This document shows positions 30,941-40,183 of a stretch of 64,000 nucleotides of DNA, piece by piece. The DNA lies in the NCBI RefSeq assembly GCF_022213955.1, contig NZ_JAKNTW010000017.1, positions 1-64,000 of the forward strand, read 5' to 3'. Source of the stretch: Dolomitihabitans soli. Its GTDB lineage: Bacteria > Actinomycetota > Actinomycetes > Streptosporangiales > Streptosporangiaceae. Position 1 is the first letter of the stretch. Every line of letters starts with the position of its first letter. A model generated the notes under the pieces. That model did no database searches, was not told the DNA's origin, and saw only the letters and a program-made list of their open reading frames with translations. Made by a program: the position numbers and the translations under genes.

Positions 30941-32298
30941 CGAGCCGCCTTTTCGGCACCGACGGGGTACGTGGGGTCGCGGGTCGCGACCTCACGGCCG
31001 AGCTCGCCATGGACCTCTCGGTCGCGGCGGCTCACGTCCTCGGGGATGCCGGCGCGTTCGTGGGCAGCACCGGGCGGCGTGGCCGCCCGGTCGCCGTCGT
31101 GGGCCGGGACCCGCGTGCCTCGGGGGAGTTCCTCGAGGCCTCAGTGGTCGCCGGCCTCGCGTCGTCAGGGGTCGACGTGCTCCGGCTGGGCGTGCTGCCC
31201 ACGCCCGCGGTCGCGTACCTCACCTCCGCGCTCGGAGCAGACCTCGGCGTCATGCTCTCGGCCTCGCACAATCCCGCGCCGGACAACGGCATCAAGTTCC
31301 TGGCCAGGGGCGGCTTCAAGCTTCCCGACTCGGTCGAGAACGAGATCGAGCAGCGGCTCGGCGAGAAGTGGGAGCGCCCTGTCGGGTCCGCCGTCGGCCG
31401 GGTGCGGGAGGCGTACGGCGAGGCCGACCGCTACATCGCGCACCTGCTGACCACGTTGCCCCGCCGTCTTGAGGGCCTCAACGTCGTCGTCGACTGCGCG
31501 AACGGCGCGGCCCACGTGGTCGCCCCGGAGGCGTTGCTGCGTGCGGGAGCCCAGGTGGAGGCCATCGGGGCGCGTCCCGACGGGCTGAACATCAACGAGG
31601 GCTGCGGTTCGACCCATCTGGACAAGCTCCAGCAGGTCGTCGTGTCGCGCGGGGCCGACCTCGGGATCGCCTACGACGGTGACGCCGACCGTTGTCTCGC
31701 GGTGACCCACACCGGTGAGATCGTCGACGGTGACCAGATCATGGCCATCCTGGCGATGGCGATGCGCGCGCAGGGACAGCTCGCCGAGGACACGGTGGTG
31801 GCGACCGTCATGTCCAACCTGGGCTTCAAGATCGCACTGCGGAACGCCGGGATGCAGGTGATCGAGACCGCCGTGGGCGACCGTTACGTCCTGGAGGCGA
31901 TGAAGGCCGGGGGCTACAACCTCGGCGGCGAGCAGTCGGGACACGTCCTGCTGCTCGACCACGCCACCACCGGGGACGGCCTGCTGACCTCGCTGCACCT
32001 GCTGGCCGAGGTGGCCCGTGAGGGACGCTCGCTGGCCGACCTCGCGTCGGTGATGACCCGGCTGCCCCAGGTGCTGATCAACGTCAGGGACATCGACAAG
32101 GCCAAGGCCGTGGCCTCCGCCGATTTGGCCGCCGCCATCGCGCGGGCCGAGGCCGACCTGGGCGAGACCGGCCGGGTCCTGATCCGTCCCAGCGGCACCG
32201 AGCCCATGATTCGCGTCATGGTCGAGGCCTCCTCCCACGACCAGGCGAATCTCGTGGCCACCGCGCTGGCCGACATCGTCCGTACCACCTGCGTCTGA
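30937..32298 (+). CDS. glmM: Phosphoglucosamine mutase
   Basis: GlmM converts glucosamine-6-phosphate to glucosamine-1-phosphate for peptidoglycan precursor synthesis. It is 453 residues. The catalytic serine loop [11 protein letters not shown] has Ser110; the metal loop is DGDADR and the phosphate-binding loop [14 protein letters not shown]. The start is most likely TTG at 30937 ([13 protein letters not shown]), in a TTGA overlap with the rpsI stop, since no ATG or GTG lies before the conserved FGTDGVRG. It is followed by a strong terminator. Confidence 0.97.
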   Translation: MTSRLFGTDGVRGVAGRDLTAELAMDLSVAAAHVLGDAGAFVGSTGRRGRPVAVVGRDPRASGEFLEASVVAGLASSGVDVLRLGVLPTPAVAYLTSALGADLGVMLSASHNPAPDNGIKFLARGGFKLPDSVENEIEQRLGEKWERPVGSAVGRVREAYGEADRYIAHLLTTLPRRLEGLNVVVDCANGAAHVVAPEALLRAGAQVEAIGARPDGLNINEGCGSTHLDKLQQVVVSRGADLGIAYDGDADRCLAVTHTGEIVDGDQIMAILAMAMRAQGQLAEDTVVATVMSNLGFKIALRNAGMQVIETAVGDRYVLEAMKAGGYNLGGEQSGHVLLLDHATTGDGLLTSLHLLAEVAREGRSLADLASVMTRLPQVLINVRDIDKAKAVASADLAAAIARAEADLGETGRVLIRPSGTEPMIRVMVEASSHDQANLVATALADIVRTTCV

Positions 32299-32306
32299 AC
32301 ACGTCG

Positions 32307-32344
32307 AACCCCCGGCGCTCTCGCGAGAGAGGCCGGGGGTTTTT
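32307..32344. terminator. Bidirectional terminator, glmM / ABC operon
   Basis: AACCCCCGGC (32307-32316) pairs with GCCGGGGGTT (32332-32341). The interior CTCTCGCGAGAG is itself self-complementary. TTTTT follows on the + strand, and AA precedes the stem on the other. It lies between two convergent operons. Confidence 0.85.
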
Positions 32345-32352
32345 CGCGTTGG

Positions 32353-33069
32353 TCACTCGTCGCCGGTCAGGGAGAAGGAGCGCAGGCGCTGGCCGGACCA
32401 GACGACCGCGCCGAGGGTGACGATGATCAGGGCGGGAATGGCGAAGCCCAGGGCGACGGTGGAGGTCTGGTAGCTGGAGACGGAGATCTGGTCGGCGATC
32501 GACTGGGCCCACTGCTGGATGGAGAAGTCGCGGGCGCCGGGGACGAAGCCGCCGACGACGGACTCCCAGATCAGGGCGTAGACGAGGCCGATTGCCACCG
32601 CGTGTTTGGTGAACACGCCCAGCAGCAGGAACAGGGCCGCGTAGGCCACGCCGCCGGCGAGGGAGCCGACCGCGAAGCCGAACGCGATGCCGGACTCACC
32701 GCTGACCAGGAGGTAGGCCGCGACGAAGGTGGGCACGGCGGCGAAGAGGATCAGCAGGGAGGCCGCGACCAGGAACTTCGTCTGGGCGATGACGGGCCGG
32801 GAGATCGGCTTGGAGAGCAGGTGGATGATGGTGCCGTCGTCGATCTCCGGCGCGATCACCCCGGTGCCGACGATCAGGCCGAGCAGGGGCAGCATGGTGC
32901 CGATGGCGAACTTCTCCATGAGCAGCACCGCCGACCGCTCGTCGGCGCTGCCGAAGGCGAGCAGCAGTGCGGAGAGGCCGATCAGCACCAGCGGCAGCAG
33001 GATCAGCAACCAGACGCGCCGCCGCCCGAGCACGGCCCGGTAGCTGATTCCGGCGACAACAGGGTTCAT
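32353..33069 (-). CDS. ABC-2 type transporter permease (second pair)
   Basis: The product is 238 residues with about six hydrophobic segments (for example VWLLILLPLVLIGLSALLLA and VAYAALFLLLGVF). The EIDDGTIIHLLSKPISRPVI segment is typical of ABC-2 permeases. Its ATG shares a base with the stop of the upstream ATPase gene. It is the last of four genes encoding two ATPase-permease pairs. The substrate is unknown. Confidence 0.88.
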   Translation of the reverse strand: MNPVVAGISYRAVLGRRRVWLLILLPLVLIGLSALLLAFGSADERSAVLLMEKFAIGTMLPLLGLIVGTGVIAPEIDDGTIIHLLSKPISRPVIAQTKFLVAASLLILFAAVPTFVAAYLLVSGESGIAFGFAVGSLAGGVAYAALFLLLGVFTKHAVAIGLVYALIWESVVGGFVPGARDFSIQQWAQSIADQISVSSYQTSTVALGFAIPALIIVTLGAVVWSGQRLRSFSLTGDE

Positions 33070-34025
33070 CAGCTACTCCGGTTGATCAGATAGGAGAACA
33101 CGCTTTCCAGGTCCTCGTCGGATGGGGCCACCTGGTAGACGTGGACACCGGCGTCGCGGGCGACGCGCGGGAGCAGCCAGGTGAAGCGCCGGAAGTCGAC
33201 GGCCTGGATCTCCAGGCCGCCCGCCGAGACGGAGACCGAGCCGGAGGAGGCGTCGGCGATCAGGGCGGCGGCCAGGCGGCGGTCGTCGCTCGACTTGACG
33301 CGGAACAGGTGCGGCCGGTCGGTCATCCGCCTGCGGATCTCGCGGAAGTCGCCGGAGGCGGCGTGCCTGCCCGCGACGAGCACCTCGATCTGCTCGGCGA
33401 CCCGCTCGACCTCCTCCAGGATGTGGGAGCTGAACAGGATGGTCTTCCCGGCGGCGCCCATCGCGCGGACCAGGTCCATCAGGTGCATGCGCTGGCGCGG
33501 GTCCATGCCGTTGAACGGCTCGTCGAGGAGCAGCACCTGCGGGTCGTGGACCATGGCGGCGGCGACCTTCACCCGCTGGCGCATGCCCTTGGAGTAGGTT
33601 TCGATCCGCCGGTCGGCGGCGTCCTCCATCTCCACGGTGGCCAGCGCGCGCCGTGCGGCCTCCTGCGGGTCGGGCAGGCGGTGCAGCCGGGCGCTGGACA
33701 GCACGAACTGCCGGCCGGTGAGGAAGCCGTAGACGGCCTCCCGCTCGGGGACGAGCCCGATCAGGCGGTAGATGTCGTGGTTGCGCCAGATGGGCCGGTC
33801 GTTCAACGTGACGACCCCGCCCGACGGCGCGAGGAACCCGGCCATCATGTGCAACAGCGTCGACTTGCCCGCCCCGTTGGGCCCGAGCAGCCCGGTCACG
33901 CCGGGGCCGATGCGCATGGTGACGTCGTTGACCGCCACCACGTTGCCGTACCAGCGCGAGACCTGGCGCAACTCGATGGCGGCGCCGGCGGTGGCCGTCG
34001 GGGTGTCCACGGTCTGCGCGGTCAT
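33069..34025 (-). CDS. ABC transporter ATP-binding protein (second pair)
   Basis: The product is 318 residues from ATG 34025, which forms an ATGA overlap with the upstream permease; the frame is open further but unrelated to the family. Walker A GPNGAGKST, signature YSKGMRQRVKVAAAM and Walker B VLLLDEPFNGMDP are intact. The C-terminal 90 residues after the nucleotide-binding domain are a regulatory extension typical of ABC-2 exporters. It is presumed to energise the adjacent permeases. Confidence 0.92.
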   Translation of the reverse strand: MTAQTVDTPTATAGAAIELRQVSRWYGNVVAVNDVTMRIGPGVTGLLGPNGAGKSTLLHMMAGFLAPSGGVVTLNDRPIWRNHDIYRLIGLVPEREAVYGFLTGRQFVLSSARLHRLPDPQEAARRALATVEMEDAADRRIETYSKGMRQRVKVAAAMVHDPQVLLLDEPFNGMDPRQRMHLMDLVRAMGAAGKTILFSSHILEEVERVAEQIEVLVAGRHAASGDFREIRRRMTDRPHLFRVKSSDDRRLAAALIADASSGSVSVSAGGLEIQAVDFRRFTWLLPRVARDAGVHVYQVAPSDEDLESVFSYLINRSS

Positions 34026-34912
34026 GAGGAGGCCGCCTTCCGGTAGCGCATGATCAGAGCCAGTACGGCGAGCGCGATCAGGGCCAGCACGCCCAGCAGG
34101 GCGATGGGGCCGCCGAGCCCGTCGGGATAGCCGACGCCGTTCCCCGGCGGGGTGTCGAACAGCCACACCTGCACGGCGTCGACGGCGAAGAACGGGTTGA
34201 TCAGCATCGCCCACTCCGCGGCGCCGTCGCGGCTCAGCGAGGCGAGCACCCCGTAGATCACCCCGGAGATGGCGGAGGTGAGCAGGTAGAAGGCGATGAC
34301 GGCGGCGACGCCGAGTCCGCGCCTGGGGGTGAACGAGGCGATCGCGGTGCCCACGCAGGCCAGCATCACCGCGTAGAGCACGGAGGTGGCGAGGGCGGCG
34401 AAGAATTCCCCGGTGTGCCCCGGTCCCGGCAGGTCGGCGAGGAGTTCGCCGAGGAACATCACGGTCAGCGGGAGGACCATCAGCACCAGCATCGCCAGCG
34501 TCATCGCCGCCAGCTTCGCGCCGACGTAGTCGAGCACCGTCACGGGCCTGGACAGGTAGAGCGGCAGCACGCGGAAGCGCAGGTCGGGTGCGACCAGGTA
34601 GGGGGCCTGGGTGGCCAGGAAGATGGCGAGCACGGTCTGCATGGTCGCGGTGAAGCCGGGGTAGCCCATCCCCTGCTGTTTCACCAGCATCATGATGGCG
34701 ACGGTCACCACGGCCGGCAGCAGCATGACGACCAGCAGCCCGAACGGCATGATCTTCGAACGGGCTGGCCGGCCGAGCCCGAAGACGCCGCGCAGGCTGT
34801 GCAGGGTCAGCGCGGCGACCGCGCTGCCGCGGCCGAGCCGCCGCCCGTCGTAGTGGCGGTAGCCGATGTCGTGGATGACGCCGGTCGGCTCGTGGATCGG
34901 GGTCGCGGTCAT
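34022..34912 (-). CDS. ABC-2 type transporter permease (first pair)
   Basis: The product is 296 residues from ATG 34912, overlapping the upstream ATPase gene by four bases. A cytosolic N terminus (GVIHDIGYRHYDGRRLGRGS) precedes six predicted membrane segments, for example IMPFGLLVVMLLPAVVTVAI and LAMLVLMVLPLTVMFLGEL. The YRHYDG motif is recurrent in actinobacterial ABC-2 permeases. The substrate is unknown. Confidence 0.88.
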   Translation of the reverse strand: MTATPIHEPTGVIHDIGYRHYDGRRLGRGSAVAALTLHSLRGVFGLGRPARSKIMPFGLLVVMLLPAVVTVAIMMLVKQQGMGYPGFTATMQTVLAIFLATQAPYLVAPDLRFRVLPLYLSRPVTVLDYVGAKLAAMTLAMLVLMVLPLTVMFLGELLADLPGPGHTGEFFAALATSVLYAVMLACVGTAIASFTPRRGLGVAAVIAFYLLTSAISGVIYGVLASLSRDGAAEWAMLINPFFAVDAVQVWLFDTPPGNGVGYPDGLGGPIALLGVLALIALAVLALIMRYRKAASS

Positions 34913-35841
34913 GCGGGCACCTGTCCTGCCAGGTCGAGCGCGGCGGCCGAGCCGCGGAAGACGTCCTCGATGCGCTGCCGGCCCTGCTCCAGGCGGATCA
35001 GGCGCAGGTCGAGGTCGCACACGGCGTCACGCACGGCGTCGTACGTCTCGGGTCCGGCGACCTGCACCATCAGCAGGCGGCCGTGCGGGGTCACGGTCTG
35101 CCCGAGGTCGGCGAGCCGGGCGGCGAGCTGCTCCTGGCCCTCCTCGACCTCCACCGCGACGGTCTGCGTGGCCTGGGTGAAGTCCGAGATCGCGGAGGAG
35201 CGCAGCAGCTTGCCCCCGTCGATCACGATCACGTGGTCGCAGACCCGTTCCAGCTCGCCGAGCAGGTGTGAGGTCACCAGCACGCTGATGCCGAACTCGG
35301 TGCCGATCCGCCGGATCAGCCCGAGCATCTCGTCGCGGCCCTGTGGGTCGAGGCCGTTGGTGGGCTCGTCGAGGAAGACGAGACGGGGGTCGTGCACCAG
35401 CGCCTGGGCGAGCTTGACCCGCTGTTTCATGCCGGTGGAGTAGCCCCCGATGGGGCGGTAGCGCTCTTCGTAGAGGCCCACGTGGCGCAGTGTGTCGGCG
35501 GCGCGTTCCCGGGCGTTGGTCCGTGGCAGGCCCGACATCTGGGCCATGTGCACCACGAACTCGGTCGCGGACACGTCGGGTGGCAGGCAGTCGTGCTCGG
35601 GCATGTAGCCCACGGCTCGCCGGATCTCCGCGCCTCTGGTGGTGACATCCATGTCGAGCACCTGGGCGTTGCCGGCGGTGGGTTCGAGAAGACCCAGCAG
35701 GATCTTGATGAGCGTGGACTTGCCCGCGCCGTTCGCGCCGACCAGGCCCGTCACGCCGGGCCCGACGGTGACCGAGAGCTGGTCGAGTGCCGTGACCCGG
35801 GGGAAGCGTCTGGTGAGCCCCTCGGTGGCGAGGATCGTCAT
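34909..35841 (-). CDS. ABC transporter ATP-binding protein (first pair)
   Basis: The product is 310 residues. Walker A GANGAGKST, GYMPEHDCLPPDV at the Q-loop position (with Glu-His in place of a plain Gln), signature YSTGMKQRVKLAQAL, Walker B LVFLDEPTNGLDP and switch His in TSHLLGELE are visible. It is the first gene of the four-gene operon. The arrangement ATPase-permease-ATPase-permease with overlapping stops suggests one complex or two related exporters made together. Confidence 0.92.
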   Translation of the reverse strand: MTILATEGLTRRFPRVTALDQLSVTVGPGVTGLVGANGAGKSTLIKILLGLLEPTAGNAQVLDMDVTTRGAEIRRAVGYMPEHDCLPPDVSATEFVVHMAQMSGLPRTNARERAADTLRHVGLYEERYRPIGGYSTGMKQRVKLAQALVHDPRLVFLDEPTNGLDPQGRDEMLGLIRRIGTEFGISVLVTSHLLGELERVCDHVIVIDGGKLLRSSAISDFTQATQTVAVEVEEGQEQLAARLADLGQTVTPHGRLLMVQVAGPETYDAVRDAVCDLDLRLIRLEQGRQRIEDVFRGSAAALDLAGQVPA

Positions 35842-35901
35842 GATCCGGACACTACCCCCCGCCGGATGGCCGCCACCTCGTCCAAACGTAGGAAGTCTCG
35901 C

Positions 35902-36879
35902 TCATCCTTCAGGGCCTGGGCCCCCTCTGAGGTGCCGCATGAGCTGGGTCGGGGCCTGCCTGCCGTACCTGGACCACAGGAAGCGCTGGAGGTAGAGCGT
36001 CGCGGTGCCTGAGATGATCATGCCGGTGATGTTGACGGCGAGCTGCGTCACCGATCCGCCGACCTCTTCCCACTGGCCGAGGGCGAGGGCCAGGGCCGCG
36101 TATCCGGCCGCCGGAACGGTCGTGACCGAGATGAACACGCCGATCAGCGCCGACGACTTGCCCGCCGTGGTCGACAGGACTCCGGCCGCCCCGGCGAGCA
36201 GCGCGACGATGAACGACCATCTGTCCGGCTTGACGATGAACTGCACTTCCTCGTGCCCCTCCAGGAGCATCTGGTAGTCGAGCCAGCCCAGGCCGCGCGA
36301 GACGGCGGTGCACGCGAGGGTGATGGCGATCGCCAAGGTGAAACCGATGACGAGGGTACGGCTCGCCTGCGCGACCAGCCGCCATCTGCCGTTGAGCAGT
36401 CCGAAGCAGACGGCGGACACCGGGCCGAACTCGGGCCCGAGCACCATGCCGCCGACGATCAGGATGGTGGAGTCGACCAGCACCCCGATCGCGGTGATCT
36501 GCACAGCTATCGCCAGGAACGCGAGGTACGCCCAGGTGACCCGGCTTTCCTGCGAGACCCGCCGGGCCAGCGCCTCCCAGACGACGGCGTCGTCGCTCTC
36601 GCCCGGCGCCTCCTCCTCCGCCCGCGCGGCGGCCTCCGACAGCGACAGGTCGATATGCCCGACGGAGATGGAGCCGACCACGTTGAGACGGAGCTGCTTG
36701 AGATGCCGGATCACGTCGTTGGCGGCCTCCCGCGCCACGTCGAAGAGCAGCAGGTCGCCCTCGGGCTTCCGGGCCGCGCCCGGCAGCGTCACGAGGTTGG
36801 TGACGCCCGTCGCCTTCTCCAGGAAGGAGACGGCCTCGCCGGTGAGCGAGGCGGGGCTGATCACCCTGATGTGTAGCAC
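35902..36879 (-). CDS. DUF389 family membrane protein
   Basis: The product is 325 residues, starting at GTG 36879 (MLHIRVISPA). The N-terminal 75 residues look like a small ligand-binding domain (GVTNLVTLPGAARKPEGDLL). Several membrane segments follow, with AIGVLVDSTILIVGGMVLGP and EFGPVSAVCFGLLNGR, and then SALIGVFISVTTVPAAGYAA; this is the DUF389 pattern. The function is unknown. It begins 14 bp after the coaA stop and may be co-transcribed with coaA. Confidence 0.88.
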   Translation of the reverse strand: MLHIRVISPASLTGEAVSFLEKATGVTNLVTLPGAARKPEGDLLLFDVAREAANDVIRHLKQLRLNVVGSISVGHIDLSLSEAAARAEEEAPGESDDAVVWEALARRVSQESRVTWAYLAFLAIAVQITAIGVLVDSTILIVGGMVLGPEFGPVSAVCFGLLNGRWRLVAQASRTLVIGFTLAIAITLACTAVSRGLGWLDYQMLLEGHEEVQFIVKPDRWSFIVALLAGAAGVLSTTAGKSSALIGVFISVTTVPAAGYAALALALGQWEEVGGSVTQLAVNITGMIISGTATLYLQRFLWSRYGRQAPTQLMRHLRGGPGPEG

Positions 36880-36893
36880 GAGGTCAACACTAT

Positions 36894-37835
36894 TCAGGTG
36901 CGGCGCAGCCGTACCCTGCGCACCGCGTGGTCGGCGCCTTTCTGGAGGACGAGCCCGGCCCTGCCCCGGGTGGGCGCGATGTTCTCCACCAGGTTGCGCT
37001 CGTTGACCTCGCGCCACACGTTTCGCGCGAACTCGACGGCCTCGGTCTCGGACAGCGCGGCGACGTATTTGAAGTAGGACTTGGGATCGGCGAAGGCCGT
37101 GCGGCGCAGCTTCTGGAAACGCTCGATGTACCAGGTGCGGACGTCCTCGACCTTGGCGTCGACGTAGATGGAGAAGTCGAAGTAGTCGCACACGGCGAGG
37201 GAGGTGGGCGGCGCGGGCTGCAGGACGTTGAGGCCCTCGACGATGAGGATGTCGGGCCTGGTGACGGTCTGCCGGGCGCCGGGCACGATGTCGTACTCCA
37301 GGTGGCTGTAGACCGGCGCGGCGACCTCGGCCTGGCCCGCCTTGACCGCCGCGATGAACCTCACCAGCGCCCGGCGGTCGTAGCTCTCGGGGAACCCCTT
37401 GCGTTCAGTGATCCCCTTGTCGGCCAGGACCTGGTTGGGATACAGGAAGCTGTCGGTGGTGATCAGCTCGACCTTGGGGTGCTCGGGCCAGCGGGCCAGC
37501 AGCGTGTGCAACAGCCGGGCCGTGGTCGACTTGCCCACCGCGACGCTGCCGGCGATGCCCAGGATGTACGGCGGGGGCGGTTCCTTCTCGCCGAGGAAGG
37601 CGCTCACCGCGGCGCCACGCTGCCGCGCTCCGGTGAAATGGAGGTTGAGCAGCCGGGTGAGCGGCAGGTAGATGTCGGTGACCTCGGCCAGGTCGATGGG
37701 GTCCTGTACGCCGCGCAACTCTTCGAGCTCTTCGGCGGTGAGTGTGAGCGGGGTGCTTTTGCGCAGATCGCGCCACTGCTCCCGGCTCAGCTCGACGTAC
37801 GGCGATGCCGTGACCGCAGGTGACCCGTTGACCAT
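36894..37835 (-). CDS. coaA: Pantothenate kinase, type I
   Basis: CoaA performs the first step of coenzyme A synthesis. It is 313 residues from ATG 37835 ([20 protein letters not shown]). The P-loop [27 protein letters not shown] and [15 protein letters not shown] are diagnostic, and [12 protein letters not shown] follows. In many actinobacteria glmS lies between coaA and acpS; here that place is taken by a PhoX-like gene. Confidence 0.97.
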   Translation of the reverse strand: MVNGSPAVTASPYVELSREQWRDLRKSTPLTLTAEELEELRGVQDPIDLAEVTDIYLPLTRLLNLHFTGARQRGAAVSAFLGEKEPPPPYILGIAGSVAVGKSTTARLLHTLLARWPEHPKVELITTDSFLYPNQVLADKGITERKGFPESYDRRALVRFIAAVKAGQAEVAAPVYSHLEYDIVPGARQTVTRPDILIVEGLNVLQPAPPTSLAVCDYFDFSIYVDAKVEDVRTWYIERFQKLRRTAFADPKSYFKYVAALSETEAVEFARNVWREVNERNLVENIAPTRGRAGLVLQKGADHAVRRVRLRRT

Positions 37836-38055
37836 GACGGGCAGCCTACTGAGTGCCCGTCCGCCGGTTGGACCTGGGTCCTCCACAGGCTGTGGATAAA
37901 TACATGGGATTACTTCGGGGCCGAATGGGGAAAGAGACGTGCTCGGGCGAGGGTGGATAAGCGAAATCCCGACATACGGTCATTCACGGTCATTTCATGG
38001 TCATTCGTGGTGTCATACGCGTGTCGTGAGCCGCCACGTGAGCAGGGAGCCGCAC

Positions 38056-39474
38056 ATGGAGCGCCGCCTTTTCCTGGCGGGGAGTGCCGTGCTGGCCGCG
38101 GCGGGCTGCGCCGACGGACCCTACGCCGGGGTCGCCCAGGCGGGGCGGCAGGGCAGTCCGCGTCCGGTGCACGGCTACGGGCCGCTGACGAAGGTCCCCG
38201 ACGCGCGCGACGGCGAGGTCCGGCTGCACCTCCCCGAGGGCTTCGCCTACCGCTCGTTCAACGGGGCGGGCGAGCGGTTCACCGACGGGAGCGTGACGCC
38301 GGGGCGACACGACGGGATGGCCGCCTTCCGCGGGCCGGGGGGCGACGCGATCCTGATCCGCAACCACGAGGTCAACGGGCCGGTGGGCGCGTTCGGCGAC
38401 CTCGGCAGGGCCTACGACCCGGCCGCCGGGGGCGGGACGGCGACACTCCGGGTCACCCGGCGCGGCAAGGTGATCGAATCGAGGCCGAGCCTGAACGGCA
38501 CCCTGCTCAACTGTTCCGGCGGGCCCATGCCCTGGGGATCATGGGTGAGCTGCGAGGAGACGGTCAACGGGCCTGACGTGGGGAACGACTTCTCCGGCGG
38601 CGACAACTCCAAGCTGAAGAAGAAGCACGGATACATCTTCGAGGTGCCGCTGCGCGGGGCCGCGTCGGGGCCGATCCGCTCGGCCGGGCGCTTCGCCCAC
38701 GAATCCGCCGCCTTCGATCCGGCCACCGAGGCGATCTATCTCACCGAGGACAACTTCAATTTTCCATCGGGCTTCTACCGCTATATCCCGCCGAAGAACC
38801 CGATGCGGGCCGGGCGCATCCTCGACGGGGGCCGGCTGCAGATGCTCGCCGTACGAGGCGAACCCGGCAAGGACCTGTCCACCGGTCAGCGGCGCGGCGC
38901 GGCCTTCGACGTCACCTGGGTGGACATCGAGGACCCCGATCCGGCCTTCACCGGCAGGCCCGACAACGACACGGCGATCCAGGCGGTCGGCGCGCAGGGC
39001 AGGAAGCGGGGCGCGGCGATCTTCTCCCGGCTCGAAGGGGCGATCACCCATCGCGGGAGCGTCTACTTCACCTCGACCCAGGGCGGGGCGACCGCCAGGG
39101 GCGACGAGCCGCAGCCGGGGTTCGGCAAGGGACGCGGCCAGGTGTGGGCCTACGACACCGCGCGAGGCAGGCTGCGGCTGGTCTACGAGTCGCCGGGCTC
39201 GATGGCCCTGGACCTGCCCGACAACATCACCACCAGCCCGCGCGGCACCCTGATCCTGTGCGAGGACGGCGCCGGCGACAACTACCTGCGCGGCCTCACC
39301 CGCAAGGGCGAGATCTTCGACTTCGCACGGCTCGCACCGGTCGCCGGTGACACGGGGGCCGAGTTCGCGGGCACGACCTTCGGCCCCGGCGGCCACACCC
39401 TCTACGTGAACGTCCAATCCATCCGAGGCCTGTCCTACGCCATCTGGGGCCCCTGGAGTCGCGGCGGCCTCTGA
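38056..39474 (+). CDS. PhoX-like (DUF839) exported phosphatase
   Basis: The product is 472 residues from ATG 38056. The N terminus MERRLFLAGSAVLAAAGC has a twin-arginine-like start and a lipobox ending at Cys18, so export as a lipoprotein, possibly by Tat, is likely. The body has PhoX-family blocks PWGSWVSCEETVNGP, KKHGYIFEVP, GRFAHESAAFDP, IYLTEDNFNFPSGFYRY and TSPRGTLILCEDG. PhoX enzymes are calcium/iron alkaline phosphatases. Activity here is inferred from family only. Coding could begin further upstream, but the signal peptide fixes the start. Confidence 0.88.
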   Translation: MERRLFLAGSAVLAAAGCADGPYAGVAQAGRQGSPRPVHGYGPLTKVPDARDGEVRLHLPEGFAYRSFNGAGERFTDGSVTPGRHDGMAAFRGPGGDAILIRNHEVNGPVGAFGDLGRAYDPAAGGGTATLRVTRRGKVIESRPSLNGTLLNCSGGPMPWGSWVSCEETVNGPDVGNDFSGGDNSKLKKKHGYIFEVPLRGAASGPIRSAGRFAHESAAFDPATEAIYLTEDNFNFPSGFYRYIPPKNPMRAGRILDGGRLQMLAVRGEPGKDLSTGQRRGAAFDVTWVDIEDPDPAFTGRPDNDTAIQAVGAQGRKRGAAIFSRLEGAITHRGSVYFTSTQGGATARGDEPQPGFGKGRGQVWAYDTARGRLRLVYESPGSMALDLPDNITTSPRGTLILCEDGAGDNYLRGLTRKGEIFDFARLAPVAGDTGAEFAGTTFGPGGHTLYVNVQSIRGLSYAIWGPWSRGGL

Positions 39475-39822
39475 CGATCCGGGCGCGTCGGGTGGCTGGG
39501 CGGGGGAAGCCGCCGGGTGTGAGCATCTGGGTCGCGGGGTGGGTTCGGGCGTGTCGGTGGCTGGACTGAGGAGCGTCTGAGTGACGGGGGAAGCCGCCGG
39601 GTGTGAGCATCTGGGTCGCGGGGTGGGTTCGGGCATGTCGGTGGCTGGGCCGAGGAGCGTCTGAGTGACGAGAGAAGCCGCCGGGTGTGAACGTGTGGGT
39701 GGCGGTGCGCGGGGTCCCGGTGTGAGCGTCCGAGTCCCGGCGCGTGGCGTCGTAGCCAAACAGATCCGGATGGGGCGCCCGAACCGGGGCGTGCGGTCGC
39801 ATCTCAGGGTTAGCCTGTGCGG
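39475..39822. other. Gene-less gap with 84-bp direct repeats before acpS
   Basis: This 348-bp gap has no supported gene. It is dominated by the 84-bp repeat array at 39502-39700 (separate entry). A stretch of GC-rich sequence with GTGTGAGCGTCCGAG-like echoes of the repeat runs on to about 39740. The acpS ribosome-binding site is weak. Confidence 0.6.
39502..39700. repeat. 84-bp tandem repeat, two copies and a partial third
   Basis: Units start at 39502, 39586 and 39670 with GGGGGAAGCCGCCGGGTGTG (third: GAGAGAAGCC). The first two are nearly identical over 84 bp; the third is truncated after about 30 bp. The period is a multiple of three, but no protein is supported. The origin is unknown. Confidence 0.85.
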
Positions 39823-40173
39823 GTGATCGTGGGTATCGGGATCGACGTCGTGGACCTGCCGCGGTTCGCGGCCACGCTGGAACGCACCCCCCAACTGCGG
39901 ACGCGGCTGTTCACCGAGGGCGAGCGCGGGCTGTCCGTCGAGTCGCTGGCGGCGCGGTTCGCGGCCAAGGAGGCGGTGGCCAAGGCGCTCGGCGCGCCGC
40001 CGGGGTTGCGGCACCTCGACGCGGAGGTGGTGACGGTCGAGCACGGCCGTCCCGAGCTGAAGGTGTCGGGCTCCGTCGCCGAGCGGGCCGCCGAGCTCGG
40101 GGTGCGCACCTGGCACATCTCCCTCACCCACGACGGGAGCGTCGCCATCGCCTACGTGATCGCCGAGAGATAG
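39823..40173 (+). CDS. acpS: Holo-[acyl-carrier-protein] synthase
   Basis: AcpS attaches 4'-phosphopantetheine from CoA to acyl carrier protein. It is 116 residues from GTG 39823 ([15 protein letters not shown]); a GTG two codons upstream is equally possible. The two magnesium-site motifs GIDVVD and [15 protein letters not shown] are present, as is the C-terminal [19 protein letters not shown]. nnr follows after 10 bp. Confidence 0.95.
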   Translation: MIVGIGIDVVDLPRFAATLERTPQLRTRLFTEGERGLSVESLAARFAAKEAVAKALGAPPGLRHLDAEVVTVEHGRPELKVSGSVAERAAELGVRTWHISLTHDGSVAIAYVIAER

Positions 40174-40183
40174 CGTCGGCACC

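Noticed and set aside
39502-39700. CRISPR or insertion element at the 84-bp repeats
   Set aside because: No spacers, no inverted ends and no transposase frame.
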